This document shows positions 25,714 to 34,177 of a stretch of DNA of 64,000 bases, piece after piece (the stretch's first letter is position 1; each line of letters opens with the position of its first letter). The DNA lies in the NCBI GenBank assembly GCA_963777625.1, contig CAVZRO010000006.1, positions 186,001 through 250,000 of the forward strand. Direction: 5' to 3'. The DNA comes from DATDIC01 sp963777625. Its GTDB lineage: Bacteria; Pseudomonadota; Alphaproteobacteria; Acetobacterales; Acetobacteraceae. Position numbers and translations under genes: made by a program. A model generated the notes under the pieces. It saw nothing but the letters and a program-made list of their open reading frames with translations. It searched no databases and was not told where the DNA came from.

Positions 25714-26025
25714 CTGTTTGCCGGTCCCGCTGCCGATCCCGCTGCCGACCGTTCGATCTCATCGGCGGCGTCGCAGGCCATCTGAATGGGCGACGCCGCT
25801 GCCTTTCGCGATCGTTTCGGTATCGACGGCGAGCATCCTCCTTCCGATGCGATTGATCACGATATCTTGAGCAAGAAGATAGTGACATCGCCGCTCGATC
25901 GCCTATTTGACCCGAACCGTCTGGCGTGGCTTGCTCCCCCGTCACGTTCGCGCGGCGATCCGTCGAAAGGGGGGCATCAAGCGTTCGGTCGATGATCCTT
26001 ACCCTAAGGGACGGGAGCTGACTCG
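25714..26025. other. 312-bp intergenic region upstream of egtB
   Basis: It contains short open frames without recognisable products and presumably the egtB promoter. A good ribosome site (GGGACGGGAG) precedes the egtB ATG. No operator-like palindrome stood out. Confidence 0.45.
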
Positions 26026-27225
26026 ATGAACGAGGCCACAGCATCGGTCGCCGACTGCACGGCGACATCTGTAACCCGTTATCGCGACGTGCGGCATCAT
26101 ACGGAACGGCTGGCCGCGGCGCTTTCTCCGGAAGATCAGTGTGTCCAGTCGATGCCGGATGCGAGCCCTGCCAAGTGGCATCGCGCCCACATCACCTGGT
26201 TCTTCGAGGAGTTCGTGCTGGCATCGTTCCAGCCTGGCTATCGCGTCTTCGATTCCGACTTCCGTTTCCTGTTCAACTCCTATTACGAGGCGGTTGGTCC
26301 GCGGCATCCGCGTCCGATGCGCGGGCTGCTGACCCGGCCGCCGTCCGCGCGCGTGACCGAGTACCGTGCGCATGTCGATGCGGCAATGGAGCGGCTGCTC
26401 GAAACGCTGCCCGAGGCGGCCGCGCCCTTGGTCGAGCTCGGCCTGAACCACGAGCAGCAGCATCAGGAATTGCTGCTGACCGACATGCTGCACGCGTTCG
26501 CACAGAGTCCGCTGGCGCCTGCTGTGCTGCCGGGGTGGCGTGAGCCGGCCGGCGCGCGGGGCCCCACGCGGTTCGTCGGGTTCGACGGCGGAATGGCTCG
26601 CCTGGGTCATGCGGGGCGGGGATTCTGCTTCGACAACGAGACGCCCGTCCATGCCACGTTCCTGCAACCATTCTCCCTCGCCACGCGGCTGGTGCGCAAC
26701 CGAGACTTCCTGGCGTTCATCGCCGATGGTGGCTATCGCATCGCGACGTTGTGGATGTCGGACGGCTGGGCGCGCGTGCAGGCCGACGGCTGGGATGCAC
26801 CGCTGCATTGGCGCAATATTGATGGCGCCTGGTGGCAGATAGGATTGGGCGGACTGGTTCCGCTCGAAATGGATGCACCCGTGCGGCATATCTCGTGGTA
26901 CGAGGCGGATGCCTTCGCGCGCTGGGCTGGCGCGCGACTGCCCGCCGAAGCGGAGTGGGAAGTCGCTTCCGACCACCCCCAGATCGAAGAACTGACCAGC
27001 CATGTCTGGCAGTGGACCAACAGCGCGTATCTTTCTTATCCGGGCTACCGCCCGGCCGAAGGCGCGGTGGGTGAATACAACGGGAAGTTCATGATCGGTC
27101 AGATGGTGCTGCGCGGTGGGTCGCTGGCAACGCCTCCCGGACACACACGTCCTACCTATCGCAACTTCTTCCATCCCGAGAAGCGCTGGCAGTTCTCCGG
27201 GTTGCGGCTCGCGCGCGACCTCTGA
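26026..27225 (+). CDS. egtB: Ergothioneine biosynthesis sulfoxide synthase EgtB
   Basis: The 399-residue non-heme iron enzyme joins trimethylhistidine with a thiol donor and O2. Its N-terminal DinB-like domain carries the three iron His (HRAHITWFFEEF near residue 48; LNHEQQHQELLLTD near 146). The C-terminal formylglycine-generating-enzyme-like domain has ISWYEADAFARWAGARLPAEAEWE and ends GLRLARDL. It is followed 11 nt later by egtD. No egtA, egtC or egtE is present, so the route may use cysteine directly or unlinked genes. Confidence 0.93.
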   Translation: MNEATASVADCTATSVTRYRDVRHHTERLAAALSPEDQCVQSMPDASPAKWHRAHITWFFEEFVLASFQPGYRVFDSDFRFLFNSYYEAVGPRHPRPMRGLLTRPPSARVTEYRAHVDAAMERLLETLPEAAAPLVELGLNHEQQHQELLLTDMLHAFAQSPLAPAVLPGWREPAGARGPTRFVGFDGGMARLGHAGRGFCFDNETPVHATFLQPFSLATRLVRNRDFLAFIADGGYRIATLWMSDGWARVQADGWDAPLHWRNIDGAWWQIGLGGLVPLEMDAPVRHISWYEADAFARWAGARLPAEAEWEVASDHPQIEELTSHVWQWTNSAYLSYPGYRPAEGAVGEYNGKFMIGQMVLRGGSLATPPGHTRPTYRNFFHPEKRWQFSGLRLARDL

Positions 27226-27236
27226 AAGGATAATCG

Positions 27237-28199
27237 ATGCCGAACGATAGTCAGGTCCGCACTGCGGACGCGACGCTTGCCGGGGTTGCGCTTGCCGGGT
27301 TGTCGCGGCAGCCGAAGACGCTGCCGCCGAAGCTGTTCTATGACGAAGCCGGCTGCCAGTTGTTCTACCAGATCACCGAATTGCCTGAGTATTACCTGAC
27401 CCGAACGGAGTTGGCCCTGCTGCGGCGTGTCGGGCCGGAGGTCACCGCGGCAGCCGAGCCGCCGGCCGTTCTGGTGGAATATGGGGCAAGCGACGAAACC
27501 AAGGCCGAAATACTGTTGGGTCAGATAGACGCGCTGCGCCAGCCAAGATTTTCTGCATATGTCCCTATCGACATCGCCGCCGAGGCGCTGTCACGGATGC
27601 GCCAGCGGATGCGGCATCGGACGCAACTGTCCATCTTTCCCGTCGCTGCCGATTTCACGGATCCGGTCGCCCTGCCCGCGGCCGTGAATGGGATGCGTCG
27701 GCTCGGGTTCTTTCCAGGCTCGACCATCGGCAATCTTGAACCGCCTGCGGCGCGGCAGTTCCTGAGCCGGGCACGCGCCACACTCGGCCAGAATGCTCTG
27801 ATGCTGGTGGGCGTCGATTTGCGGAAGGATCCGTCGATCCTGATTCCAGCATATGACGACGCGGCAGGCGTTACCGCGAGGTTCAACCTCAACCTGCTGG
27901 CACGGCTGAACATCGACGCGGGAGCGGATTTCGACCTGAACTGCTTCGCACATCGCATCATCTGGAACGATGCCGAAAGTCGGATCGAGATGCACCTGGA
28001 AAGCCTGCGCGAGCAGGCTGTTCACATCGACGGGCAGACGGTGTGGTTCCGGCGCGGCGAGACGATCCATACCGAAAACAGCTATAAGCATACGATCGAC
28101 GGATTTGCCGCCTTGGCCGAGGCTGCCGGGTGGCGGCAGCGTGACGTATGGACCGATCCGGCGCGTCTGTTCTCGATGCATCTTCTGAGCGTGGCATGA
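27237..28199 (+). CDS. egtD: L-histidine N-alpha-methyltransferase EgtD
   Basis: The 320-residue SAM enzyme makes hercynine. Family landmarks are PKTLPPKLFYDEAGCQLF, the SAM segment VEYGASDETKAEIL (less Gly-rich than usual), FFPGSTIGNLEP, GVDLRKDPSIL, FNLNLLARLN and IHTENSYKHT. AAAGGA lies 8 nt before ATG 27237. It is co-transcribed with egtB. Confidence 0.93.
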   Translation: MPNDSQVRTADATLAGVALAGLSRQPKTLPPKLFYDEAGCQLFYQITELPEYYLTRTELALLRRVGPEVTAAAEPPAVLVEYGASDETKAEILLGQIDALRQPRFSAYVPIDIAAEALSRMRQRMRHRTQLSIFPVAADFTDPVALPAAVNGMRRLGFFPGSTIGNLEPPAARQFLSRARATLGQNALMLVGVDLRKDPSILIPAYDDAAGVTARFNLNLLARLNIDAGADFDLNCFAHRIIWNDAESRIEMHLESLREQAVHIDGQTVWFRRGETIHTENSYKHTIDGFAALAEAAGWRQRDVWTDPARLFSMHLLSVA

Positions 28200-28228
28200 C
28201 CTGCGTATGCCTGGCCCCAATCTGATCC

Positions 28229-29176
28229 TCAGCGCCAGTATTGCCACACGGGCTTACCGCTGCCCGGCAGCTCGAACAAACGGCCGCTGACCCGAACGCT
28301 CAGCACCGCGCCCGGCGACATTTCGAGCGCGTGCAAATTCTCGGCGAATGCATACGAACCATGGCCAATTCCCGCCTGCCGGAGGTCGGTGCGAAACCTG
28401 TTAGCCTTGAACGACAGACGGGGGACACCATCGATCAGCAGGTCGAGATGAAGCGCATCCGGCTCGTCGAGCTCGCGGCACCATCCGACCAGGCATCCGT
28501 CGAAGATGCCATCGACATTCCCCTCGTAGCGACGGCGGGCGGTGTCCGCGTATGACATGTTATTGGGTAGTATCATGCCATTCAGCCGTCGCCGCTGCGC
28601 TTCGTCGACCGGAACGCCGCAGAATCGCGCCAGCTCGGTCACAAACTGATCGTGCAATGACACCGCTTTTTCGTAGCTGACCAGCAGTGCGGGGCAATCG
28701 CTCGCACGCAGGAATGCGACCAAATCGGACATGCCACTGCTTGCCTCGAAAAAAGCCTCCAGCGGATCGGTCAGCTCGGCGATCGCATGCCGTTGGGCAA
28801 CCGCGACCAGGTCGCGGAACACGATGATCAGATGCGGATTGCGGAACGCGCGTAGTTGGTGCGGTTCCAGGTAGCCGTGCAGCGAGGGTATCTTGAAGCC
28901 CCAGATGCCGGAAAGATTGTTGCGTGCCGCGATAGCGGCCGGCAGGCTGTCGGTTTCACCGAACCGGAACAGATGCAGAAATTCGCGATCCTCGAACGTG
29001 GCCTGGTAGGCTTTATCGATCGGCAGGATGCCAAGCTCGCCCAGCATGGCTGCCACCATGCTGGTGCCCGACCGGCCGAGGCCGGTGACGATGATGGTCC
29101 GTTCGCGCGGCTGTTCGGCAGCGTGATCGTAGCCTCTCCAGATCAGGCCTTTGTTGACCAGGTCGGTGGGGTTCAT
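28229..29176 (-). CDS. Sulfotransferase family protein
   Basis: The 315-residue P-loop sulfotransferase has the 5'-phosphosulfate loop in TIIVTGLGRSGTSMVA (about residues 27-42) and a 3'-phosphate-type segment around LIIVFRDLVAVAQRHA. Enzymes of this type sulfate glycans or lipids using PAPS. It starts 35 nt downstream of the tRNA-Leu 3' end on the same strand. Its 3' end converges with egtD. Acceptor unknown; surface glycan is plausible. Confidence 0.8.
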   Translation of the reverse strand: MNPTDLVNKGLIWRGYDHAAEQPRERTIIVTGLGRSGTSMVAAMLGELGILPIDKAYQATFEDREFLHLFRFGETDSLPAAIAARNNLSGIWGFKIPSLHGYLEPHQLRAFRNPHLIIVFRDLVAVAQRHAIAELTDPLEAFFEASSGMSDLVAFLRASDCPALLVSYEKAVSLHDQFVTELARFCGVPVDEAQRRRLNGMILPNNMSYADTARRRYEGNVDGIFDGCLVGWCRELDEPDALHLDLLIDGVPRLSFKANRFRTDLRQAGIGHGSYAFAENLHALEMSPGAVLSVRVSGRLFELPGSGKPVWQYWR

Positions 29177-29191
29177 TGAGGTCTCGATAAT

Positions 29192-29207
29192 CCGGCGGGT
29201 TCGCCGG
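29192..29207 (-). terminator. Weak hairpin after tRNA-Leu
   Basis: A 6-bp perfect stem CCGGCG / CGCCGG with a 4-nt loop is followed on the minus strand by ATTAT. It may end or trim the tRNA transcript before the sulfotransferase gene. It is short, so uncertain. Confidence 0.35.
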
Positions 29208-29210
29208 CCC

Positions 29211-29291
<81 letters not shown>

Positions 29292-29308
29292 CCAGGGTCA
29301 CGTTATGG

Positions 29309-30220
29309 TCACGCTGCGGCAAGCCCGCGGGCGATGTCCAGCGCACGCCGCAGCAGCGTCTCACTCAACTCCGGCGTGCGGAACGCGCTGTGCGCTGAAA
29401 GCGTCACGTTTTCCAGCGTGGTCAGGTCATCCCCCGGGCGCAATGGCTCGGTCGTGAACACGTCCAGCGCGGCGTGGCCGATCCGTCCGCTCCGCAACGC
29501 GGTCACCAGCGCCTCCTCGTCCACCAGTGCCCCGCGCGCCGTGTTCACCAGGATCACACCGGGCCGCAATTTCGCCAACCGCTCGGCCGACAGAAACCCG
29601 CGCGTCTCGTCCGTCAGCAGCAAATGCACCGATAGCACGTGGCTTTCAGCGAGCAACGTGTCCAGATCGACGAATGTCACTCCAGCGGCGGATTTCGGCG
29701 TGCGGTTCCACGCCAGCACCCGCATTCCGCCGCCGCCGGCAATCCGCGCCACCTCCGCCGCGATCCCGCCGAACCCCAGCAGGCCGATCGTCTTGCCGGT
29801 GAGCTGTGGTCCTTCCATCCGTGTCCAGGCGCCCGAGCGTATATCGCGGTCCATCCGGGCCAGACCGCGCGCGCCGGCCCACATCAGCGCAATGGCATGC
29901 TCCGCGACTGCAGTGTCGCCATAGCCCTTGATGATGTGCACGGTGACGCCGATTTTGGCCAGTTCCTCCGGGTGCATGTAGCTGCGCGCCCCGGTGCCCA
30001 AAAAGATGATGTGCCTCAGTCCGGCGCAGCGCCGTATCGCGTCGGTGGGCATCTGGCTGTGGTCATCCAGCAGGAAGTCGTAGCCGGCGCACAGGCCGGG
30101 CAGGTCATCGGGCCGCACCTCCGCCTGCTCGCGCACATCCACCGGCGGATCGTCGGGCCGCACCACACGACGGAACACGTCCGCCAGGTCGTCAACCGCG
30201 TCCAGGAACAGCCCCTTCAT
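29309..30220 (-). CDS. D-isomer-specific 2-hydroxyacid dehydrogenase
   Basis: The 303-residue NAD(P)-dependent dehydrogenase has the nucleotide motif GLLGFGGIAAEVA (about residue 145). The catalytic triad is Arg in VNTARGALVDEE, Glu in LDVFTTEPL and His in SAHSAF. GGAG lies 7 nt before ATG 30220. Substrate is unknown; the family covers glyoxylate/hydroxypyruvate reductases and phosphoglycerate-type enzymes. A second, distinct member is at 61208-62179. Confidence 0.85.
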   Translation of the reverse strand: MKGLFLDAVDDLADVFRRVVRPDDPPVDVREQAEVRPDDLPGLCAGYDFLLDDHSQMPTDAIRRCAGLRHIIFLGTGARSYMHPEELAKIGVTVHIIKGYGDTAVAEHAIALMWAGARGLARMDRDIRSGAWTRMEGPQLTGKTIGLLGFGGIAAEVARIAGGGGMRVLAWNRTPKSAAGVTFVDLDTLLAESHVLSVHLLLTDETRGFLSAERLAKLRPGVILVNTARGALVDEEALVTALRSGRIGHAALDVFTTEPLRPGDDLTTLENVTLSAHSAFRTPELSETLLRRALDIARGLAAA

Positions 30221-30320
30221 TTCCCATCTCCGAAACGAGCCACGTCACTGTGCGAAACTGGTGCCGCGCGCGCAACCTTCGCTTCCATGACACGTGCCGA
30301 TCCCATTACACCGCGGGTAG

Positions 30321-32147
30321 ATGGCCCGTGTCCCGCTGACCGCCCCCGCTGATCACTCGGCCCGAGTTCGCGTCGCGGAGCCGGCCCCGGCGGCCGCTTT
30401 CCGGCGCCGGTCCCGGTTTCGTCTGCTGCGGCTTGCCCTCATTGCCGCCATCTGGGGCGTGCTGGCGCTGGCGATCGTGCTGTTGTGGTTCGCCCGCGAC
30501 CTGCCGCGGCCGGATTCCGCGCTCGACGCGGCGCGCCGGCCGAGCCTGACGCTGCAGGACGCGTCGGGGCGGATTTTCGCCAGTTTCGGGGACGTGGTGG
30601 GAGAATCGCTGCGCCTTACCGACCTGCCGCCCTATGTCCCGGAAGCCGCGGTCGCGATCGAGGACCACCGGTTCTGGCATGAGCCGGGCGTCGATCCCGT
30701 CGGGATCGCCCGGGCGGTGCTGACCAATATCACGCATGGGCGCATCGTGCAGGGCGGCTCGACCATCACGCAGCAGGTCGCCAAGAACCTGTTCCTCACC
30801 AACGCCCGCACGTTCCGGCGCAAGGTGCAGGAGTTGTTGCTGACCTTCTGGCTGGAGGCGCATTTCAGCAAGCGGCAGATCCTGGAGATCTGGCTCAACC
30901 GCGTTTATTTCGGCGCCGGAGCATGGGGCATCGATGCCGCCGCGCGCATCTATTTCGGCGTGTCGGCCCGCCGCCTCACGTTATGGCAGACCGCCGTCAT
31001 TGCCGGGCTGCCGCGGGCGCCCTCGCGCTTCAATCCGCGCGTCGACCCGGAAGCGGCCGCGGCACGTGCGCGCCAAGTGCTGGCCGCCATGGTTGCCAAT
31101 GGCGACATCACCACGACACAGGCTCAGCAGGCTGCCGCCGGCATGAAATTCGCCGGCAACGGGCTCACCGAAGCCGGATGGTTCGCTGACTGGGCGGCCG
31201 GTCAGGCAGAGCAGATGCTGCCGCCCGACGAGGACGCGACCCTGCGCACCACGCTCGATCCGCGTCTGCAAGCGGTGGCCGAGAAGCGGCTGACCGCGTT
31301 GCTGGCTGGGCCAGGGGCAGCCCATAACGCGAGCGAGGGCGCGGTGGTCGTGCTGGATGCGGCGAGCGGTGCCGTGCGGGCCATGGTCGGTGGGCGCGAC
31401 TATCGCGACAGCTCCTATAATCGCGCGACTTTGGCGCGACGGCAGCCGGGGTCGGCCTTCAAGCCGTTCGTGTGGCTCGCCGCGCTGGAAACCGGCATTC
31501 GTCCGGACGACACGGTGCTCGACGCCCCCATCCGGCTCGGCAACTGGAGCCCGCACGACTTCGAGCGGCGCTACCTGGGCGAGATTACCGTAGAGGAAGC
31601 GCTTGCGCAGTCGATCAACACCGCCTCGGTGCGCCTGTTGTTGCGTGCGGGAGGGCCGCGCGCCGTGATGCGGCAGGCCGAGTTGTGCGGGATCACCGAC
31701 CGGCTGCCCGACAATGCCTCATTGGCGCTGGGGACCGGGGAGGTTGGGCTGCTGGAGCTGGCAACTGCATATGCACCGTTCTTCAATGGCGGCCGGCGGG
31801 TGACGCCGTTCGGCGTTGCCTCGGTCACCGCGCAGGGGCGCACCATCGCCGCCCCGATCACGCCGCCGGAGCAGGTGGTCGATCCTGATCTGGCGGCGAT
31901 GATGGCGCGCATGCTGGCTGCGGTCGTGTCGCGCGGGACGGGTCGCGATGCAGCCGTGCCGGGACGCACCGTGGCCGGCAAGACGGGCACGACGCAGGAT
32001 TCGCGTGATGCGTGGTTCGTCGGCTGGACGGGCGGGGAAATTATCGGCGTGTGGCTGGGCAACGACAACGGCGCGCCGATGAAGGACGTGCTGGGCGGCA
32101 GCCTGCCGGCGAAGCTGTTCCACGACATCGCGGTGGCGCTGCGATAG
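30321..32147 (+). CDS. Class A penicillin-binding protein (PBP1a family)
   Basis: The 608-residue bifunctional peptidoglycan synthase has one membrane anchor (about residues 35-58). The GT51 glycosyltransferase domain shows AIEDHRFWHEPGVDPVG, GGSTITQQVAKNLFL and the KRQILEIWLNRVYFG motif. The transpeptidase domain shows the Ser-x2-Lys active site in GSAFKPFVW, SIN, and KTGTTQ. It is shorter than E. coli PBP1A because the OB-like insert is missing, as in PBP1C/alphaproteobacterial forms. It acts in the periplasm. Confidence 0.93.
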   Translation: MARVPLTAPADHSARVRVAEPAPAAAFRRRSRFRLLRLALIAAIWGVLALAIVLLWFARDLPRPDSALDAARRPSLTLQDASGRIFASFGDVVGESLRLTDLPPYVPEAAVAIEDHRFWHEPGVDPVGIARAVLTNITHGRIVQGGSTITQQVAKNLFLTNARTFRRKVQELLLTFWLEAHFSKRQILEIWLNRVYFGAGAWGIDAAARIYFGVSARRLTLWQTAVIAGLPRAPSRFNPRVDPEAAAARARQVLAAMVANGDITTTQAQQAAAGMKFAGNGLTEAGWFADWAAGQAEQMLPPDEDATLRTTLDPRLQAVAEKRLTALLAGPGAAHNASEGAVVVLDAASGAVRAMVGGRDYRDSSYNRATLARRQPGSAFKPFVWLAALETGIRPDDTVLDAPIRLGNWSPHDFERRYLGEITVEEALAQSINTASVRLLLRAGGPRAVMRQAELCGITDRLPDNASLALGTGEVGLLELATAYAPFFNGGRRVTPFGVASVTAQGRTIAAPITPPEQVVDPDLAAMMARMLAAVVSRGTGRDAAVPGRTVAGKTGTTQDSRDAWFVGWTGGEIIGVWLGNDNGAPMKDVLGGSLPAKLFHDIAVALR

Positions 32148-32282
32148 CGGCTCGGGACAGGCGCAGATCTATCCCGCACGCTTTCATCGAACATCAAAAT
32201 ACGGGGATGGCCACGAGCCGATCTCGCGCCCCTGTGCATCTGCCTGGCACCACGCATCCGCTTGATGCCGCTTAAATTCCGA

Positions 32283-32312
32283 TTGACAGGCTAGGAATTG
32301 CTTGACCATAAT
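32283..32312 (+). promoter_or_regulatory. Sigma70-type promoter P1
   Basis: TTGACA at 32283-32288 and CATAAT at 32307-32312 have an 18-nt spacer in a locally AT-rich stretch. It lies 43 nt before the ATG at 32355. Confidence 0.6.
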
Positions 32313-32327
32313 CCATACTTCTATAAT
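32298..32327 (+). promoter_or_regulatory. Overlapping sigma70-type promoter P2
   Basis: TTGCTT at 32298-32303 and a perfect TATAAT at 32322-32327 are 18 nt apart. It overlaps P1 and would start transcription only about 20 nt before the small gene at 32355. Confidence 0.55.
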
Positions 32328-32354
32328 AGGAATTGCACTGAAGGACGCTTGTGC

Positions 32355-32594
32355 ATGCTGCAGTCCCATATCATCACCATCGACGGGCATTTCGTCGGGG
32401 CCGCCATTCGGCTGGATCGCGGCTATCGTTTCGTCGCGTGTGACACACGACTCTACGAGCTGGACGAAACCATATGGCCCACACTGTCCGATGTGGAGCG
32501 CCTCGCCCGTCACCTGTACCTGACCGGCAGCTTCAGCAGCTCCGAGCCAACACCGGCGACCCGGAACGAGCCCGTGTCGCAGGTTGGCGGCTGA
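32355..32594 (+). CDS. Small hypothetical protein upstream of CmcJ-like gene
   Basis: The 79-residue protein starts MLQSHIITIDGHFVGAAIRL and contains YRFVACDTRLYELDETIWPT, which looks like a small beta-rich fold. AAGGA is 11 nt upstream of ATG 32355. It directly follows the two overlapping promoters and lies 26 nt before the CmcJ-like gene, so it is probably its operon partner. No family is recognised. Confidence 0.6.
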   Translation: MLQSHIITIDGHFVGAAIRLDRGYRFVACDTRLYELDETIWPTLSDVERLARHLYLTGSFSSSEPTPATRNEPVSQVGG

Positions 32595-32620
32595 CGATTT
32601 CCGCAAAGGAGACCCCGCAT

Positions 32621-33457
32621 ATGTCCTTCACTTCGCTTGCATCGCGAACGATCACCGCAACGCTGAACTACCTGCGGCCGAGCCAGGAGAAGCCGACCCG
32701 CTGGATCATCGATCCACCAGCCGGCCAGCCGCAATGGAACGGGGTTGCCGATCCGCATGAGGTCACGATCGAAGATGCCCGTGACCATAGTGAGCGTTGG
32801 TCGCTCGATCGCAACGGATTCGCCCTATGGCGGGAGCCGACCTGGGTTGGAAACTTCTACAGCCCAGCAGAGGTCACCAGTGTTTATTATCCCGAAGTTG
32901 AGCAATTTCTGCGTCGCGCACTCGGCGCGGCACGCGTACACGTGTTCGACCACAATGTCAGGAATGCGACCCGATACGCTGTGGGCGACCAGACTGTGCG
33001 AGAGCCCGCGCTGCGGGTCCACAACGACTACACGTTCGGTTCTGCGCCCCGGCGAGTGCGCGACCTGCTGGGCGACGAGGCAAACGAATTGCTGCGCCAC
33101 CGGTTCGCGATCGTGAATGTCTGGCGTCCCATCCGGGGCCCAGTGCTGGATGCGCCGCTCGCGTTGTGCGACGCCAACAGCTTCAATCAGGCGGATCTGC
33201 TGGCCACCGACCTGGTCTATGCGGATCGCACCGGTGAGACGTACTCGGTTGCATACAGCCCGCGTCATCGTTGGTACTATTTCCCCCGGATGCAACCTGA
33301 TGAGGTGCTGCTGATAAAGTGCTTCGACAGCGCCACCGATGGCCGCGCCCGGCTGTCTTTTCATACCGCGTTCCAGGATCCGACGACGCCAGCCGATGCG
33401 CCACGGCGGGAGAGTATCGAAGTCCGGACGCTGGTGTTTTATCCGCCGACGCACTGA
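32621..33457 (+). CDS. CmcJ/NvfI-family oxygenase-like protein
   Basis: The 278-residue protein matches the CmcJ/NvfI family, which includes fungal 2-oxoglutarate/Fe(II) endoperoxidase NvfI and cephamycin CmcJ. It shows VHNDYTFGSAPRRV (candidate His-x-Asp metal pair), FAIVNVWRPIRGPV, SPRHRWYYFPRMQPDEVLLI, a later His in SFHTAFQDP, and RESIEVRTLVFYPP. AAAGGAG sits 9 nt before ATG 32621. The substrate is unknown. No biosynthetic cluster surrounds it, so a primary or detoxifying role is possible. Confidence 0.8.
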   Translation: MSFTSLASRTITATLNYLRPSQEKPTRWIIDPPAGQPQWNGVADPHEVTIEDARDHSERWSLDRNGFALWREPTWVGNFYSPAEVTSVYYPEVEQFLRRALGAARVHVFDHNVRNATRYAVGDQTVREPALRVHNDYTFGSAPRRVRDLLGDEANELLRHRFAIVNVWRPIRGPVLDAPLALCDANSFNQADLLATDLVYADRTGETYSVAYSPRHRWYYFPRMQPDEVLLIKCFDSATDGRARLSFHTAFQDPTTPADAPRRESIEVRTLVFYPPTH

Positions 33458-33460
33458 TAC

Positions 33461-33513
33461 GTGCGCACGACAGCGATTCCGTTCGGAGTAGCGGGAGCCG
33501 CTGTCGTGCGCAC
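33461..33513. repeat. Perfect 15-bp inverted repeat between convergent genes
   Basis: GTGCGCACGACAGCG (33461-33475) and its exact complement (33499-33513) flank a 23-nt loop. It is placed between the stops of the CmcJ-like gene (33457) and the glycosylase gene (33534). It probably serves as a bidirectional transcript end. There is no T-run, so factor-dependent termination or mRNA 3' protection is likelier than intrinsic termination. Confidence 0.8.
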
Positions 33514-33533
33514 CCGGTGCCTGGTGGCCGGTT

Positions 33534-34133
33534 CTACCGGTTCAGCCGTCCTGGCCCGCTGACCCAACGGCTCCCGCGCGCGTAAAAGCGCAGGGGAAGA
33601 TGCGCGTCGCGCGTGATGCCGATGCGCGTGCTTTGGCCGATATCACCGGACGAGGTGCCATCGTCGGCCAGGAATAGCGGCCCGCCGGCGCTCAGATCGA
33701 TCCCATCCAACGCGCGCCCGACACCCAGCGCGGCGGCCAACCGCCCGGGGCCACGAGCAAGGTCGCGCAAAGCCACACCCGGCCGCCGCCGTTGCATGAT
33801 CTCGATCCCTTCCAGCGGCTCCAGCGCCCGCAGCAACACACCGGCGCCGATCCCCGCCGGCCCGGCGGAAACGTTCAGCATCAAGGCCGTGCCATAGGCA
33901 ATATAAACATATGCGTGCCCGTGCGGCAGGAACAGCGCGGCGTTGCGCAGCGTGCGCCCGCGAAAGGCGTGGCAGGCGGCGTCCCCCGGCAAATACGCCT
34001 CGGTCTCCACGATGCGTCCGGCGGCACGGCCTTCCGACGTGTCATGCACCACCAGCTTCCCGATCAGGAAGCGCGCGAGCGCGGTCGGATCTTCGGGCAA
34101 TTCCGTGCGCGAGAGACGGTGCAGGGTCGGCAT
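33534..34133 (-). CDS. mpg: 3-methyladenine DNA glycosylase (AAG/MPG family)
   Basis: The 199-residue protein removes alkylated purines from DNA. AAG landmarks are ALARFLIGKLVVHD, IVETEAYLPGDAACHAFRG (catalytic Glu, tip loop) and HAYVYIAYGTALMLNV, followed by LARGPGRLAAALGV. The start is ATG 34133. It is divergent from dgoK with about 44 bp between the start codons. Confidence 0.9.
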   Translation of the reverse strand: MPTLHRLSRTELPEDPTALARFLIGKLVVHDTSEGRAAGRIVETEAYLPGDAACHAFRGRTLRNAALFLPHGHAYVYIAYGTALMLNVSAGPAGIGAGVLLRALEPLEGIEIMQRRRPGVALRDLARGPGRLAAALGVGRALDGIDLSAGGPLFLADDGTSSGDIGQSTRIGITRDAHLPLRFYARGSRWVSGPGRLNR

Positions 34134-34177
34134 CACGTTCCCACATTCCCGCCGGCTGCACGAAGGAGCCAGGGGGA

